A stretch of DNA of 64,000 nucleotides from JADJGC01 sp964617645 (GTDB taxonomy: Bacteria > Zixibacteria > MSB-5A5 > CAIYYT01). The stretch spans positions 62,001 to 126,000 of the forward strand of contig CAZTYE010000008.1 in assembly GCA_964617645.1 (NCBI GenBank), read 5' to 3'. The first letter of the stretch is position 1; each line of letters begins with the position of its first letter. Under the pieces are notes generated by a model, which was not told the origin of the DNA, did not search any database, and worked only from the letters and a program-made list of their open reading frames with translations. The translations under genes were made by a program, and so were the position numbers. Of this stretch, positions 15,934-25,097 are shown one piece after another.

Positions 15934-16359
15934 ATGAAAATGAAGCGCTTATTCATATTGGCGGCCATTTCTCTGGTTTGCGTCGGTCTGCTGGCTCAAG
16001 CCGCGTCCGCGTTTTTCTACGGCGCGGTATTTGTTGTGTCCGGAACGATTTCGATTCAAGGGCATCCGGCCGTCAAGGATCAGGCAATAGCGGCCTATAT
16101 CGGTGAGGAGAAAATCACCGAAACTAAGACCGGTGATGGCGGCGTTTTTGAACTTCGAATCCCCGAGTACGATCCGGCCAGCCCCGACATCAAGGGCTAC
16201 CATTCATTCGATGATGTAATTTTAGTCAAGCTTGACGGCAAGAATGCTAAGCCGACATTCAATCCGGCATCAGAGCAGCTTAAAATCGACCTGAAGGTAG
16301 AAACGACATTGGATGTGAAGTTGTCAACGTGGGGCAAAATCAAAGCGCTGTTTAAGTAG
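15934..16359 (+). CDS. secreted protein with a predicted beta-sandwich domain
   Basis: The product has about 141 residues, with signal peptide KRLFILAAISLVCVGLLAQAASA. The mature part reads like a carboxypeptidase-regulatory or transthyretin-like sandwich: VSGTISIQGHPAVKDQAIAAY followed by TKTGDGGVFELRIPEY, the usual kind of extensible beta domain. No catalytic motif is seen. It follows rex by about 60 bp on the same strand and is closed by a good terminator. Role unknown. Confidence 0.65.
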   Translation: MKMKRLFILAAISLVCVGLLAQAASAFFYGAVFVVSGTISIQGHPAVKDQAIAAYIGEEKITETKTGDGGVFELRIPEYDPASPDIKGYHSFDDVILVKLDGKNAKPTFNPASEQLKIDLKVETTLDVKLSTWGKIKALFK

Positions 16360-16392
16360 TCATCGTAGCTCAATCACTGTTTGACGATCTTG

Positions 16393-16415
16393 GCCTGTCT
16401 TGGACGGGCTTTTTT
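16393..16415 (+). terminator. rho-independent terminator after the rex region
   Basis: A 7-bp stem GCCTGTC / GACGGGC with one G-T pair and a 3-nt loop is followed by six T residues. It ends transcription from the secreted-protein gene and probably from rex. Confidence 0.75.
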
Positions 16416-16863
16416 GTATTGGCCCTCCTGGCGAATTTCATCGACGCATCCATGGGGGGTCTCCATGCATACAGCGCCCATGGAGCTTCTGATCATTCGA
16501 GGCTCGCGATCCTTGAATCTGGCTGCCGAGTGTGGCGCATCCAAGTGAGAGTTCAGATTTTGTCGCTGCGATTCTGTGACAGACAATTCGCATCGCCTGC
16601 GCCTGTCTAAGTCGTTGACCAATAAGACGTTTTATCGAAATAGGATGTTGCGGTTTCACGGTGGGCGCGCAACAATTGCGCTTCCAATCCAAGTGAAAGT
16701 CGGTCGCCTATCGAGTTGATAACGATATTCCATTGCCTGACAATAGATTAAGTGCGCTGTGACTTGCCGCCGGGAATCGGCATGAATTCTGCTGTATGTC
16801 AGACCGAAGTCAGTTACTCTTAAGAAACGTTTGGCGGTGAAGGGTACTGAAGAGGAGGGGATG

Positions 16864-16897
16864 AAGGAGTTCCTCAGTGAGGGAGGAACTCCTTTTG
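16864..16897 (+). terminator. strong orphan hairpin with T-tract
   Basis: A perfect 12-bp stem (AAGGAGTTCCTC / GAGGAACTCCTT, 16864-16875 with 16883-16894) and a 7-nt loop are followed by TTTGTTTCTTG. No coding gene precedes it for 500 bp, so it probably terminates an unannotated transcript. Confidence 0.6.
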
Positions 16898-17116
16898 TTT
16901 CTTGTATGGTTCGACGATCCAATGATCTGGTCACCATAGCTCGTTTTGCGGCCCCCAAGTCGACTTCTGTCGACATTAGTGCTCTTCACTTGGACGATTT
17001 TGTCCGTTCGCGAACAAAAGATGACGTCTGAGGTAATCTTGTACGAACAAAATGCGTCGATACTCTGTTTAGCGAGGGGACGGAGATATCTGTCTCGTCA
17101 TTCTACATCGGTGCAT

Positions 17117-17155
17117 GGAACCCTCTGTCTGTGAGCAGTTGGGTTCCTGCTATTT
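17117..17155 (+). terminator. hairpin in the leader upstream of pabBC
   Basis: The stem GGAACCC (17117-17123) / GGGTTCC (17141-17147) has a 17-nt loop and is followed by TGCTATTTTG. It could be a weak terminator or attenuator 190 bp ahead of the pabBC fusion. Confidence 0.4.
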
Positions 17156-17336
17156 TGGGGGCCTTCTTGGCTTCATGGCTCGGCATGTTGGATTCATGAG
17201 AGGCATCCCGCCACTCCGCTAATTCTTCCGAGGCATCACTGTTCAGGTTGAAAAATCCTGAAAGCAGAATCGAACGGCGCAACGTACCTTGTGCATCATC
17301 GTAATTGGCGGAGAGCCGCGCCCGGAATGAGAACAG

Positions 17337-19160
17337 ATGGAAGACAGAGCGATAATCTTTGACAGCGACCGGCAGTGTTGGCTTCGGTTCGAAGACCTTT
17401 GCCTTACGATCAGCGTCAGCCGCTTGGATGGCGTTCTCCCGGCGCTAAGGCAAGTCGAAGACTTGGTCGAGGGCGAGCGCTTGACGGCAGCGGGCTTCAT
17501 CAGCTACGAAGCAGCTCCGGCATTTGACGGAGTGCTGCGAACCCTTTCAAGTTCCGACTTGCCGCTTCTGAGGTTCGGCCTCTATCGAAAGGCGGAGACG
17601 AGCGCAAATGGACCGTTCCAGAATACCGGTGAACCGGGGTTGAAGGATGGTTTGGCTCCGACTCAGACCTATCACGACTACAGCCGTTGCTTTGGCGCTA
17701 TCAAGTGCGCGATTGCGCGCGGCGATTCGTATCAAGTCAACCACACACTCCGCCTGCGGGGGCCATATTCCGGCGAGCCGGAGGCATTGATGAGTCGCCT
17801 CTCCCGGAATCAGCGCGCCGATTATGCGGCCTTCGTCGAATCGGATGAATGGGCTATCTGCTCGGTATCCCCGGAGCTTTTCTTTCGACTGGCGGGTAAT
17901 CAGATTTCTTGCAAGCCCATGAAGGGCACTCGACCACGGGGTAGAACAGGCGACGAAGATCGACTCCTCTCCCGGGAGCTGCGACGATCTGAGAAGGACC
18001 GCGCCGAAAACGTGATGGTCGTAGACATGATTCGCAATGACCTTGGGCGTATAGCTGAATTTGGCACTGTGAGGGTACCGGAACTATTCGCGGTCGAGAG
18101 ATATGCGACAGTCTGGCAGATGACGTCCACAGTTACGGCCACAACAACGGCCTCCTTAAGCGAGATCATGACCGCGCTGTTTCCCTGCGCCTCGGTAACC
18201 GGTCCGCCGAAACCTCGGACGATGAAGATCATCTGCGAGTTAGAATCGACACCGCGCCAGATCTACACCGGCACGATCGGATACTACTTGCCCGGACGCC
18301 AAGCGCAATTTAGCGTTGCGATACGTACGGCGCTGATCGACAAACGCAACGGCACAATTGAGTATGGCGTCGGGAGTGGCATCGTGTGGGATTCGCAATG
18401 CGAAGATGAGTACAACGAATGCCTGGTCAAAGCGGCGGTTTTGACGCGCATCCATAGTGATTTCGATTTGTTCGAAACGCTGCTCTGGACGAGCGACGAC
18501 GGATATGTTCTCCTGGAGCGCCATCTTAAGCGATTGGTCGACTCGGCTTCATACTTCGGTTGGAGTCTCAACGCTGAGAGGGTGAAGAGTGAACTGGATG
18601 TAGCTGCGGGAGAATTTGGCCCGATCGCGCAACGAGTGCGGCTGGTGGTCAAGGAAAACGGCGCAGTATCGATCACATCACACCCGATTGCACGCAGCGC
18701 TCTCTCTCTTGAGGTGGCGCATGAAGCCGAACTCTGGCGGGTAAGATTGGCAGATGCACCGGTGGAGTCATCCGATGTCTTCCTTTATCACAAGACCACC
18801 AATCGGCGGATCTACGAAGCCGCTAAACGCGCCGCCGGTAACTGTGATGATGTCATGCTGTTTAATGAACGCAACGAGATTACGGAATCGACAATCGCGA
18901 ATGTCGTCGCTCGCATCGGCGGCCGCTTCGTGACGCCGCCAGTCACTTCGGGTCTGCTGGCGGGTACATTTCGCGCCGAGCTAATCGATCAGGGAATTAT
19001 CACCGAGCAGGTCATAACGGTCGCCGAGCTGCGCCGGGCCGAGGAAGTCTACTTGGTCAATTCCGTCCGCGGCTGGATTCCGATCGAGTGGGCGGATTCA
19101 TACGGTGCTGAAGCAACAGCAGTGGCGGCAGATCGTATTGAATCCGAGAGTCGAAAATGA
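17337..19160 (+). CDS. pabB: aminodeoxychorismate synthase component I / aminodeoxychorismate lyase fusion
   Basis: The 607-residue fusion has a chorismate-binding PabB domain up to about residue 375 and a PabC-like class IV aminotransferase domain from about 380. PabB motifs include SYQVNHTLRLRG, CSVSPELFFRL, KPMKGTRPRG, ENVMVVDMIRNDLG, CASVTGPPKPRTM and YGVGSGIVWDS. The lyase part shows FETLLW, LLERHLKRL, YHKTTNR with the likely PLP lysine, NERNEITESTIANV and PVTSGLLAGTFR. Together with a glutaminase subunit it would convert chorismate to p-aminobenzoate for folate. Its stop overlaps the start of the ABC ATPase gene by four bases. Confidence 0.92.
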   Translation: MEDRAIIFDSDRQCWLRFEDLCLTISVSRLDGVLPALRQVEDLVEGERLTAAGFISYEAAPAFDGVLRTLSSSDLPLLRFGLYRKAETSANGPFQNTGEPGLKDGLAPTQTYHDYSRCFGAIKCAIARGDSYQVNHTLRLRGPYSGEPEALMSRLSRNQRADYAAFVESDEWAICSVSPELFFRLAGNQISCKPMKGTRPRGRTGDEDRLLSRELRRSEKDRAENVMVVDMIRNDLGRIAEFGTVRVPELFAVERYATVWQMTSTVTATTTASLSEIMTALFPCASVTGPPKPRTMKIICELESTPRQIYTGTIGYYLPGRQAQFSVAIRTALIDKRNGTIEYGVGSGIVWDSQCEDEYNECLVKAAVLTRIHSDFDLFETLLWTSDDGYVLLERHLKRLVDSASYFGWSLNAERVKSELDVAAGEFGPIAQRVRLVVKENGAVSITSHPIARSALSLEVAHEAELWRVRLADAPVESSDVFLYHKTTNRRIYEAAKRAAGNCDDVMLFNERNEITESTIANVVARIGGRFVTPPVTSGLLAGTFRAELIDQGIITEQVITVAELRRAEEVYLVNSVRGWIPIEWADSYGAEATAVAADRIESESRK

Positions 19161-20104
19161 GCAACGTCCTCAGCGTTCAGACTATCACCAAACACTTCCA
19201 ACAGCAAAAGGCCGTTGACGGCCTTTCTTTCTCGGTGCAGCGGGGCGAGATCTTTGCGCTGCTCGGCCCCAACGGCGCCGGCAAAACTACGACGATCCGC
19301 ATGTTGCTCGGCATGATTAGGCCAGATTCGGGATCGATCAGTTTTGCGTCGGAACTGATATCGGGAGACAAGTTACACGCGCTCAAGATCGGCTATCTGC
19401 CAGAAGATCGGGGCTTATATCGCGAGATTCCGATTCATCGAACATTGGCTTATATGGGCGCTTTGCGTGGAATGTCGCGCGCCGAAGCGTCAAAGTCGAT
19501 TTCCCAGTGGTTCGAGCGACTGGGACTGGCCGATCGCGCCGGTGACTAGCTGGAAGCGTTGTCCAAGGGCAATCAGCAGAAGGTACAGTTCATCTCTGCG
19601 GTCTTGCACCAACCGGAATTCGCGGTGCTTGACGAACCGTTTTCGGGGCTGGATCCTATTAATCAAGAGTTGTTTTCCGAGATCATCCGCGAGCTGCGAC
19701 AACAGGGGACGACCGTTCTCCTCTGCGCTCATCAAATGGATCTGGTTGAGCGTTTAGCCGATCGTGTCTTTTTGATGAACCGTGGACGCGAAGTACTCAG
19801 CGGCACGATGGCGCAAATTCGCAACGTTTCGCTTCCGGCACGGAAAGTTGTAGTCACCGTCGGCAGCGATTCGGCGCTTGAACAACTCGCGAGTCTCGAC
19901 GCGATTGCCAAGGTCGAAGCGCGTGCGGCCGGCGAGTATGTTTGCCGGCTGAAGAACGACGTGCCGATTCAGAAATTCCTGATGCAGGCGGCGGATCTGC
20001 CCGAGCTGACTGACGTTCACACTGAACGGATAAGCCTCCATGACATCTTTGTTCAGTCAGTTGGCAAAGACAGCGCCGTCGGCACAGAGGCAACTAATGA
20101 GTAG
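19157..20104 (+). pseudogene. ABC transporter ATP-binding protein with an in-frame amber codon
   Basis: One continuous frame of 316 codons is broken only by TAG at 19547-19549. Before it lie Walker A (GPNGAGKTTTIRMLLG) and the Q-loop region. After it lie the signature LSKGNQQKVQF, Walker B FAVLDEPFSGLDP and the H-loop LLCAHQMD, followed by a C-terminal domain. The codon sits in GD-stop-LEALSKGNQQ, where AAG (Lys) would be natural, so a single substitution explains it. TAG is a normal stop elsewhere here. A TTG at 19559 could start a separate second half. The ATPase would serve the NatB-like permease that follows with an 8-bp overlap. It is either inactivated, a sequence error, or read through. 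Confidence 0.75.
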
Positions 20105-21296
20105 CATTCGAACCGTGTTTGAAATCAGCCGTTGGGAGTTTCGCCGCTGGTTCAAGCTCAAGGGCACGATTATTGCGTTCGTCTTCTTCGCAGTGATGGG
20201 GCTTGGCTACAACGCGATGAGCTACTTCCTTGATCAGCGCGACATCGCGGCTGTCAAACTGGCCGTCATTGGTGGTGAAATGCTCTCGCAATCGCTGACC
20301 GACTCATCGCGCTTTCGTTTCACTGAATTTCCTGATCCGATCTCTGAAGCCGCATTGCGAGACTCAGTGGGTACCGGAGCATACGATGGACTGCTGATCA
20401 TGCGCTCGGTCGATCGAGCAGAGTTAGTCGTGATCAAAGGTCCGCGCTGGGAAAGCGAACTCAATCAGATTCTAACTGCCGAACGACGCCGATTGAAACT
20501 CGAGAGTCTCAGCGTTTCGAACGAGCAGTTGATTGATGCGCTGACGCCGTTTTCGATCTCCGTCACCTACCATGAGCTGGGGCGGGGACCATCGACTCTG
20601 GCCGAAAAAGTCACGGCGGGATTGTTAGTCCTATTGATGTTGATCGGCATCTTCAGCAGTCTCGGTTGCCAAATGGTGGCAATCACCGGCGAAAAACAAC
20701 TGCGCGTGACCGAGCAGATCATTTCGGCCGTGACACCGCAACAATGGATTGACGGCAAGATACTGGGTGTATCGGGCTACGCCGCAGTCTCGACGTTGGT
20801 TGTCGTGCTCGGATCGCTGCCGATGATTTTCGTATCGCACGTGAGCGGGCAGGCGTTACCGATTCCTATCGAGGTCGCCAATCCGCTGAACATTCTGATT
20901 GTTTTCGTCGTCACGGTCGGGGGATTCCTGTTCTGGAACACCTTCCTGGCGGCGCTGGCGGCGACAATCAATGACCCGAATACATCTTCGCGGACCGGGA
21001 CATTATTCCTGCCATTGGCGCCGCTGGTGTTCGCAGCACTTATCGCGGTCAAGTCGCCGGCGTCCGTTCTCTCCAAAGTACTCTCATTGCTGCCAATCAC
21101 CTCGCCGGCTGTGATACCGGTACGCATTGCCATGGGCGAAATTGCGGCGTGGGAAATCGTGGTCGGCGTCGTGCTGCTCTTCGTGGCGACATGGTACATG
21201 CGCATTCTCGCGGGGAAGATCTTCCGCGTCGGGATGCTAATGTACGGCAAGGAGCCGACGCTTGCCGAGATGATACGGTGGATTAAGGAGGCGTAG
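20097..21296 (+). CDS. ABC-2-type export permease (NatB-like)
   Basis: The product has about 399 residues, starting at ATG 20097, which overlaps the ATPase stop. It has one N-terminal membrane helix (LKGTIIAFVFFAVMGLGYNAM), a large extracytoplasmic domain of about 130 residues, then five or so C-terminal helices containing GEKQLRVTEQIISAVTPQQWIDGKIL. This last is the conserved cytoplasmic loop of NatB/ABC-2 membrane proteins. NatAB-type systems export sodium or other small substrates; the substrate here is unknown. Its partner ATPase carries a premature stop, so the transporter may not work. Confidence 0.8.
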   Translation: MSSIRTVFEISRWEFRRWFKLKGTIIAFVFFAVMGLGYNAMSYFLDQRDIAAVKLAVIGGEMLSQSLTDSSRFRFTEFPDPISEAALRDSVGTGAYDGLLIMRSVDRAELVVIKGPRWESELNQILTAERRRLKLESLSVSNEQLIDALTPFSISVTYHELGRGPSTLAEKVTAGLLVLLMLIGIFSSLGCQMVAITGEKQLRVTEQIISAVTPQQWIDGKILGVSGYAAVSTLVVVLGSLPMIFVSHVSGQALPIPIEVANPLNILIVFVVTVGGFLFWNTFLAALAATINDPNTSSRTGTLFLPLAPLVFAALIAVKSPASVLSKVLSLLPITSPAVIPVRIAMGEIAAWEIVVGVVLLFVATWYMRILAGKIFRVGMLMYGKEPTLAEMIRWIKEA

Positions 21297-21314
21297 CGGC
21301 TGACATTCGGCGCA

Positions 21315-21809
21315 TCAAGCGTCCGGTGATCCGGTCGATAACACCCGTTCCAATAATGCCGCCAGACGATCCAGCATCTCATTCCATCCCTGGTGAGTGG
21401 AGTCGCGCTCGCTGAAGGCGTCATCGAGGGCGTGGTGCAGCGTCACCAAGGTACGATCCTGCTGCTCAACAAAAGCGACGGTGACTACGGTTTCAAGGGG
21501 ATGGCTTTCGCTCATTCCATAGATCGCCGGCGAAACGGTGTTGCCTTCGGGATCGGAGAACGAATCGACATAGACGATCCGCTCGAATTCGATGATTTCG
21601 CGGTAAACGCCCTTCCCCCAGTATTCGGTTCCTTCAGCGCTGCGCATACAGTAGTGGAACAATCCGCCCGGACGGAGATCGACCTTGCAGTAGGGCGTCG
21701 TCATGCCTTTGGGCGCCCACCAGTCGGCAAGATACTTGGCCTCGGTCCACGCGCGAAATACGAGCTTGCGCGGCGCGGCGAATGAGCGGGTGATTGTGAT
21801 GTCGGTCAT
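21315..21809 (-). CDS. SRPBCC/AHSA1-family protein
   Basis: The 164-residue protein has the typical start ITRSFAAPRKLVFRAWTEAKYLADWWAPKG and later GGLFHYCMRS, EYWGKGVYREI and a C-terminal GWNEMLDRLAALLE, all characteristic of AHSA1/SRPBCC helix-grip proteins that bind hydrophobic ligands. These are often paired with an ArsR-type regulator, which is not seen here. It converges on the ABC permease gene with 18 bp between. Its 5' end is repeated, imperfectly, at 26013-26066. Confidence 0.85.
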   Translation of the reverse strand: MTDITITRSFAAPRKLVFRAWTEAKYLADWWAPKGMTTPYCKVDLRPGGLFHYCMRSAEGTEYWGKGVYREIIEFERIVYVDSFSDPEGNTVSPAIYGMSESHPLETVVTVAFVEQQDRTLVTLHHALDDAFSERDSTHQGWNEMLDRLAALLERVLSTGSPDA

Positions 21810-21816
21810 GGGTGCT
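21763..21816. repeat. left copy of a 54-bp imperfect direct repeat
   Basis: Bases 21763-21816, covering the 5' end of the SRPBCC gene, match 26013-26066 at 47 of 54 positions in the same orientation. The two copies bracket the four-gene secreted-protein cluster. Confidence 0.7.
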
Positions 21817-21884
21817 GCTCATGAATATCGTCGCCCAACGACCTCATGGCAAGCACGGAATCAAAAAACGTCGCAGAGTTGCGA

Positions 21885-23576
21885 CTATTGATAGTCATCG
21901 CAAGTGCAATTGGCCGGCGGAATACCGTCGGGATTGCCGGGCGGTGTGCCACCCGAGAATATGAAATTGACCAAATAGACGATATCAGCAATCGAGACGG
22001 AGTTGGAACAATCAGCATCACCAGAGCCAACCGGATGAGGAGTTGGCGGTGTGCCACCGCTGAACATGTAGTTCTGTAAATAGACGGCGTCGGCGATGGA
22101 GTAGCCGCCGTTCCCGTCGGCGTCACCAACCTTCCAACTACATGTAAGCTGCTGGCAGACGGCGACCCAGCCTTCAGCGCTGACCGTGAGACGAACGCTA
22201 TTTTCGTCAATGCCGAAGCCAGTCGAAGTGATTTTGATCCGATATTGACCGGCAGGAACTCGATTCCCAGAGTCATCACGGCCATTCCAAAAGAAGCTCT
22301 GTACACCGGCTTGCGCGATTTGACCGGCGGGGAGCAGTGATCGCTTCTTGACACCGTTGGCGTCGAAAACTTCAATCTTCAACTCAGATGTTTCGACAAG
22401 GGTAAAGACAATAGTCACATCACAATCGAGCCCGACCGGAGTGGTTTGCATGAAGAGATCCATGATCTCCGGTGACGGAACGTAATACCGGATCCCGGAA
22501 GAATCGTCCCAGCGTTCGCAAATCAACAGATTGTACCACCCGGCTTCGCCGCCACCATCGGTAATGCTCAGGGGTTCCTTCAGATCGCCGATACCCGTGC
22601 CCAGCTGACCGAATGTGCCAAGCGGTTCCAACTGAGCTGTGAATTTGATCACGTTGGGCAAAGTTGTCGTCGCCCACAGGCAGCCAAAGTAATCGACGGC
22701 AAGATCGGTGATGTAAGCGGCGTAATAGCTGTTCCAGGCTTTGAGCCAGTGCATTGTCGTGCCGTCCCAGCGGAGCATGACGACGCGGCTGTTTCCGCGA
22801 TCAACGACGTAGATCGTGTCGTTGTTGATATTGTGCGACATCGCCCGGCGGCCGCAAGCGATCGACTGAATCTGATTAAACTGGCCGACACCGCTGCCGG
22901 TTTGGCCGTAGGAAGTCAGATAGAGACCGGCGTACATGTCAAAACCGACAATCTTGTTGAGAGCGCTATTTGACCAGAGGATATGGTTGTTGTTGTTCAG
23001 CCATTCGCCGTTGTTGTCGATGTCGAAATCGGTTGGCATGCGCAGGTTGGCGTGCGTCATTGAATTGGCGCGATAGGGACCGTCCTTCAGCGGGAAGAAG
23101 TGATATTCGTAATGTTCGACGCGGTCGTTATCTCGATCGGCAACATAGATACTATAGTAGCCGATTTGCCGCGGCGGATTGTAGCTCATGTTGACATATT
23201 GCATCAGCTTGATCTCTTCGGGAGTCTTGAACTGATCGACGCCGGTACCGTGGCTGCCGAACTCAATGAAGCGCCCCTCAAAGGTAGTTATGTCGTCGGA
23301 CTCAAGCATAACAATCCGGTCCCAACTGCGATCGGCGAAGGCGGCCATACGATGGACTAAGTATCCGCCAATGTCTAAGAAGTAAGTAGCGCTCCCGGAA
23401 TTAGAATTCCCAAACATCGAGACATTCCACTGCGCATTGCAGAAGCGGCGATCAATGATGTACTCCTCTGGCTCGTCCCAGATAATGAGTGGATGCAAGA
23501 TCTCGGCCCGGCTTGTGAGACTGAGGCTCACTGATAGACTGGCAAGGCAAAAAGCAAATCGCGCGATTCGTATCAT
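21885..23576 (-). CDS. secreted propeller protein with FlgD-like Ig domain and two dockerin-like repeats
   Basis: The product has about 563 residues, starting at ATG 23576, which overlaps the upstream stop (ATGA). The signal peptide is IRIARFAFCLASLSVSLSL. The middle has NHL-like propeller blades (GSHGTGVDQFKTPEEI, YYSIYVADRDNDRVEHYEY, DTIYVVDRGNSRVVML, GTGIGDLKEPLSI). Next comes a FlgD-type Ig module (LKIEVFDANGVKKRSL, FFWNGRDDSGNRVPAGQYRI), then two dockerin-like calcium repeats (VGDADGNGGYSIADAVYLQNY and GDADCSNSVSIADIVYLVNF). It is probably displayed on the cell surface or in an extracellular complex. No enzyme motif is seen. Confidence 0.75.
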   Translation of the reverse strand: MIRIARFAFCLASLSVSLSLTSRAEILHPLIIWDEPEEYIIDRRFCNAQWNVSMFGNSNSGSATYFLDIGGYLVHRMAAFADRSWDRIVMLESDDITTFEGRFIEFGSHGTGVDQFKTPEEIKLMQYVNMSYNPPRQIGYYSIYVADRDNDRVEHYEYHFFPLKDGPYRANSMTHANLRMPTDFDIDNNGEWLNNNNHILWSNSALNKIVGFDMYAGLYLTSYGQTGSGVGQFNQIQSIACGRRAMSHNINNDTIYVVDRGNSRVVMLRWDGTTMHWLKAWNSYYAAYITDLAVDYFGCLWATTTLPNVIKFTAQLEPLGTFGQLGTGIGDLKEPLSITDGGGEAGWYNLLICERWDDSSGIRYYVPSPEIMDLFMQTTPVGLDCDVTIVFTLVETSELKIEVFDANGVKKRSLLPAGQIAQAGVQSFFWNGRDDSGNRVPAGQYRIKITSTGFGIDENSVRLTVSAEGWVAVCQQLTCSWKVGDADGNGGYSIADAVYLQNYMFSGGTPPTPHPVGSGDADCSNSVSIADIVYLVNFIFSGGTPPGNPDGIPPANCTCDDYQ

Positions 23577-24187
23577 TCCGCACCTGCCTTTCCCTGCTTT
23601 AGAGTTGCGCTTAGGAATAGTGATTCTGCCCGCAGCAGTGCACAGATGCCACCGGCTCCCGTGACGAACCATACCTGGTTGCGTTTTGTAAACAGGACGG
23701 TGCCCGGCTGTCGTCGGGTGCCCGCCGCCCTCAAAGAGAATGTACAATTCGCGACGCAGAGGGAATCTGCGTAGAAACGGAGGCTATCGAGCTGAATCTG
23801 AAAATCCCAGAGGGGTCCGAGGGCAGCAAGTCGTGGGTTCTTTACGATCAAGTCACGATCTGGAAGCCGCGTCAACATCGCAGTGAACCAAGACGCAAAC
23901 GAAGTGTCGTTCAGGTCAGTTTGAGTCACACCCGCGCCGAGATAACTGCGAACTTCAGTCAGCCTCGATTGTTGGAGGTTCGATTTCAGCGAGTTTAGGT
24001 GGCCGAGGATTTGCGAGGAGTCGGATAGTTTGATAGCGGTCACGGTCTGGGCTGATACTCTAACTGCAGAGAGTCCGAGAATGTTTCCGCAAAACTCAAG
24101 GCATACAATGATGCTGGCGACGGTACAGATGCGTCCACGAAGAGAAGAGAGCGCTCTGTCAACGATGCAAGAGAAAAATTCACTCAC
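23573..24187 (-). CDS. secreted protein of unknown function
   Basis: This 204-residue product has an N-terminal hydrophobic segment (about 20-46, TVASIIVCLEFCGNILGL...VSAQ) that should act as signal peptide or anchor. The remainder is a mixed helical/beta domain with no family I recognise. GTG 24187 overlaps the preceding gene by eight bases, and the stop overlaps the next start by four. It is the third gene of a tight four-gene cluster of exported proteins, and its role must be judged from that context. Confidence 0.6.
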   Translation of the reverse strand: MSEFFSCIVDRALSSLRGRICTVASIIVCLEFCGNILGLSAVRVSAQTVTAIKLSDSSQILGHLNSLKSNLQQSRLTEVRSYLGAGVTQTDLNDTSFASWFTAMLTRLPDRDLIVKNPRLAALGPLWDFQIQLDSLRFYADSLCVANCTFSLRAAGTRRQPGTVLFTKRNQVWFVTGAGGICALLRAESLFLSATLKQGKAGAE

Positions 24188-25091
24188 TGTCAGCCTCCCT
24201 GCTCAATCTCTCTATTACACCAGATTCGAGTTTTTGGCGGGCGAGTGCAGAAACAAGTGTTCCGCGTCGACGAACGAGATTGTCCAGCATCGTTCGATTC
24301 TCTTCCGAAGATTGTATGCGTAGGAGATCGTAAATAGCACCATTCACAATCGGATGATCCGGAAATTGCTCCAAAATCTGATGGGCAACACTACTAAGTC
24401 GTTGTTCGCTCTTGGCCTTGGTAAACTTGAAGAGGGTTGCTTTCATTTCCATGACTTCCGGCGCATATACTGAGTTCGGATATGTTTTCTGGAATTCATC
24501 CAGATGGTGCTCTACTTGCGATGGGTCCCAGCTTCGAAAATTGCGGTTGATCAATTCGAGTTTCTCAAGCGCCGACTTATCTTCGCCTTTCGGCTCGATC
24601 ACTGAAAACCGGACCGAATCTCGATTTCCGTTCGGCAAGTACGCTACGCTGGCACGGTATTGGCCATCGTCCAGGCAATAGCTAACTTCTATCGACTGTC
24701 CGAACTCGAAGCGAAAGTCAATAAGGGACACAAGGGAATCACCGGGCGAAACAGTGCGTGAGTTGTTCTCGAAAAAGCTGGCGGTGCGAATGACGTGTAA
24801 ATATCCACGATGAGATACTGCGCCCCGAGCCGACTCGATCAGTTCAGTCTGTGCAATCCCAGTTTCAGTGTTCGGAAAGACGATATTCAGTGGGCGTTGA
24901 GCGCAGTTCTTTACCACGACAAAGGCCCACAATGGTTCACAGCGCAAGTAGAGGTGTTTCGGCAGCTGAACATAGAAGCATAGGCTGTCAGAGTCAGCGT
25001 CTCGATTGGTGGCAGAAGCTACCGCTCCGCACACCGCCATGAGGAAGATGAACGAGACCCCCGTGACAAATCGACTAAAAGCATGCATCAT
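24180..25091 (-). CDS. exported protein with Ig-like N-terminal and helical-repeat C-terminal part
   Basis: The 303-residue product has a signal peptide (FVTGVSFIFLMAVCGAVASA). Residues 30-170 look like a beta-sandwich of the kind found in protease-inhibitor or CARDB-like modules (LYLRCEPLWAFVVVKNCAQRP, YRASVAYLPNG). Residues 170-300 are helical with TPR-like spacing (LDEFQKTYPNSVYAPEVMEM, ILEQFPDHPIVNGAIYDLL). No catalytic motif is seen. The gene starts six bases after the metalloprotease-like gene and overlaps the next gene, so the set is almost certainly co-expressed. Confidence 0.6.
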   Translation of the reverse strand: MMHAFSRFVTGVSFIFLMAVCGAVASATNRDADSDSLCFYVQLPKHLYLRCEPLWAFVVVKNCAQRPLNIVFPNTETGIAQTELIESARGAVSHRGYLHVIRTASFFENNSRTVSPGDSLVSLIDFRFEFGQSIEVSYCLDDGQYRASVAYLPNGNRDSVRFSVIEPKGEDKSALEKLELINRNFRSWDPSQVEHHLDEFQKTYPNSVYAPEVMEMKATLFKFTKAKSEQRLSSVAHQILEQFPDHPIVNGAIYDLLRIQSSEENRTMLDNLVRRRGTLVSALARQKLESGVIERLSREADSE

Positions 25092-25097
25092 AGAACC

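Larger units (their letters stand above)
16416..17336. other. 920-bp region without a recognisable protein gene
   Basis: No frame here has a convincing start, ribosome site or familiar protein. Two strong hairpins are present: a 12-bp perfect stem at 16864-16894 and a 7-bp stem GGAACCC/GGGTTCC at 17117-17147, each followed by a T-rich stretch. They could be the ends of small RNAs or part of a leader for the pabBC fusion gene. It does not resemble SRP RNA, tmRNA or RNase P RNA as far as I can see. Confidence 0.5.

Noticed and set aside
16416..17336. Known structural RNA (SRP RNA, RNase P, tmRNA, 6S)
   Set aside because: The conserved core bases of these RNAs are not apparent in this stretch; only unassigned hairpins remain.
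19547..19549. Reassignment of TAG as a sense codon
   Set aside because: TAG ends other clear genes here, for example at 1392-1394 and at 20102-20104, so a changed genetic code is not supported. Local mutation or error is simpler.
21885..23576. Type IX secretion sorting domain at the C-terminus
   Set aside because: The FlgD-like Ig module resembles such tails, but it is followed by dockerin-like repeats and lacks the terminal sorting signal.
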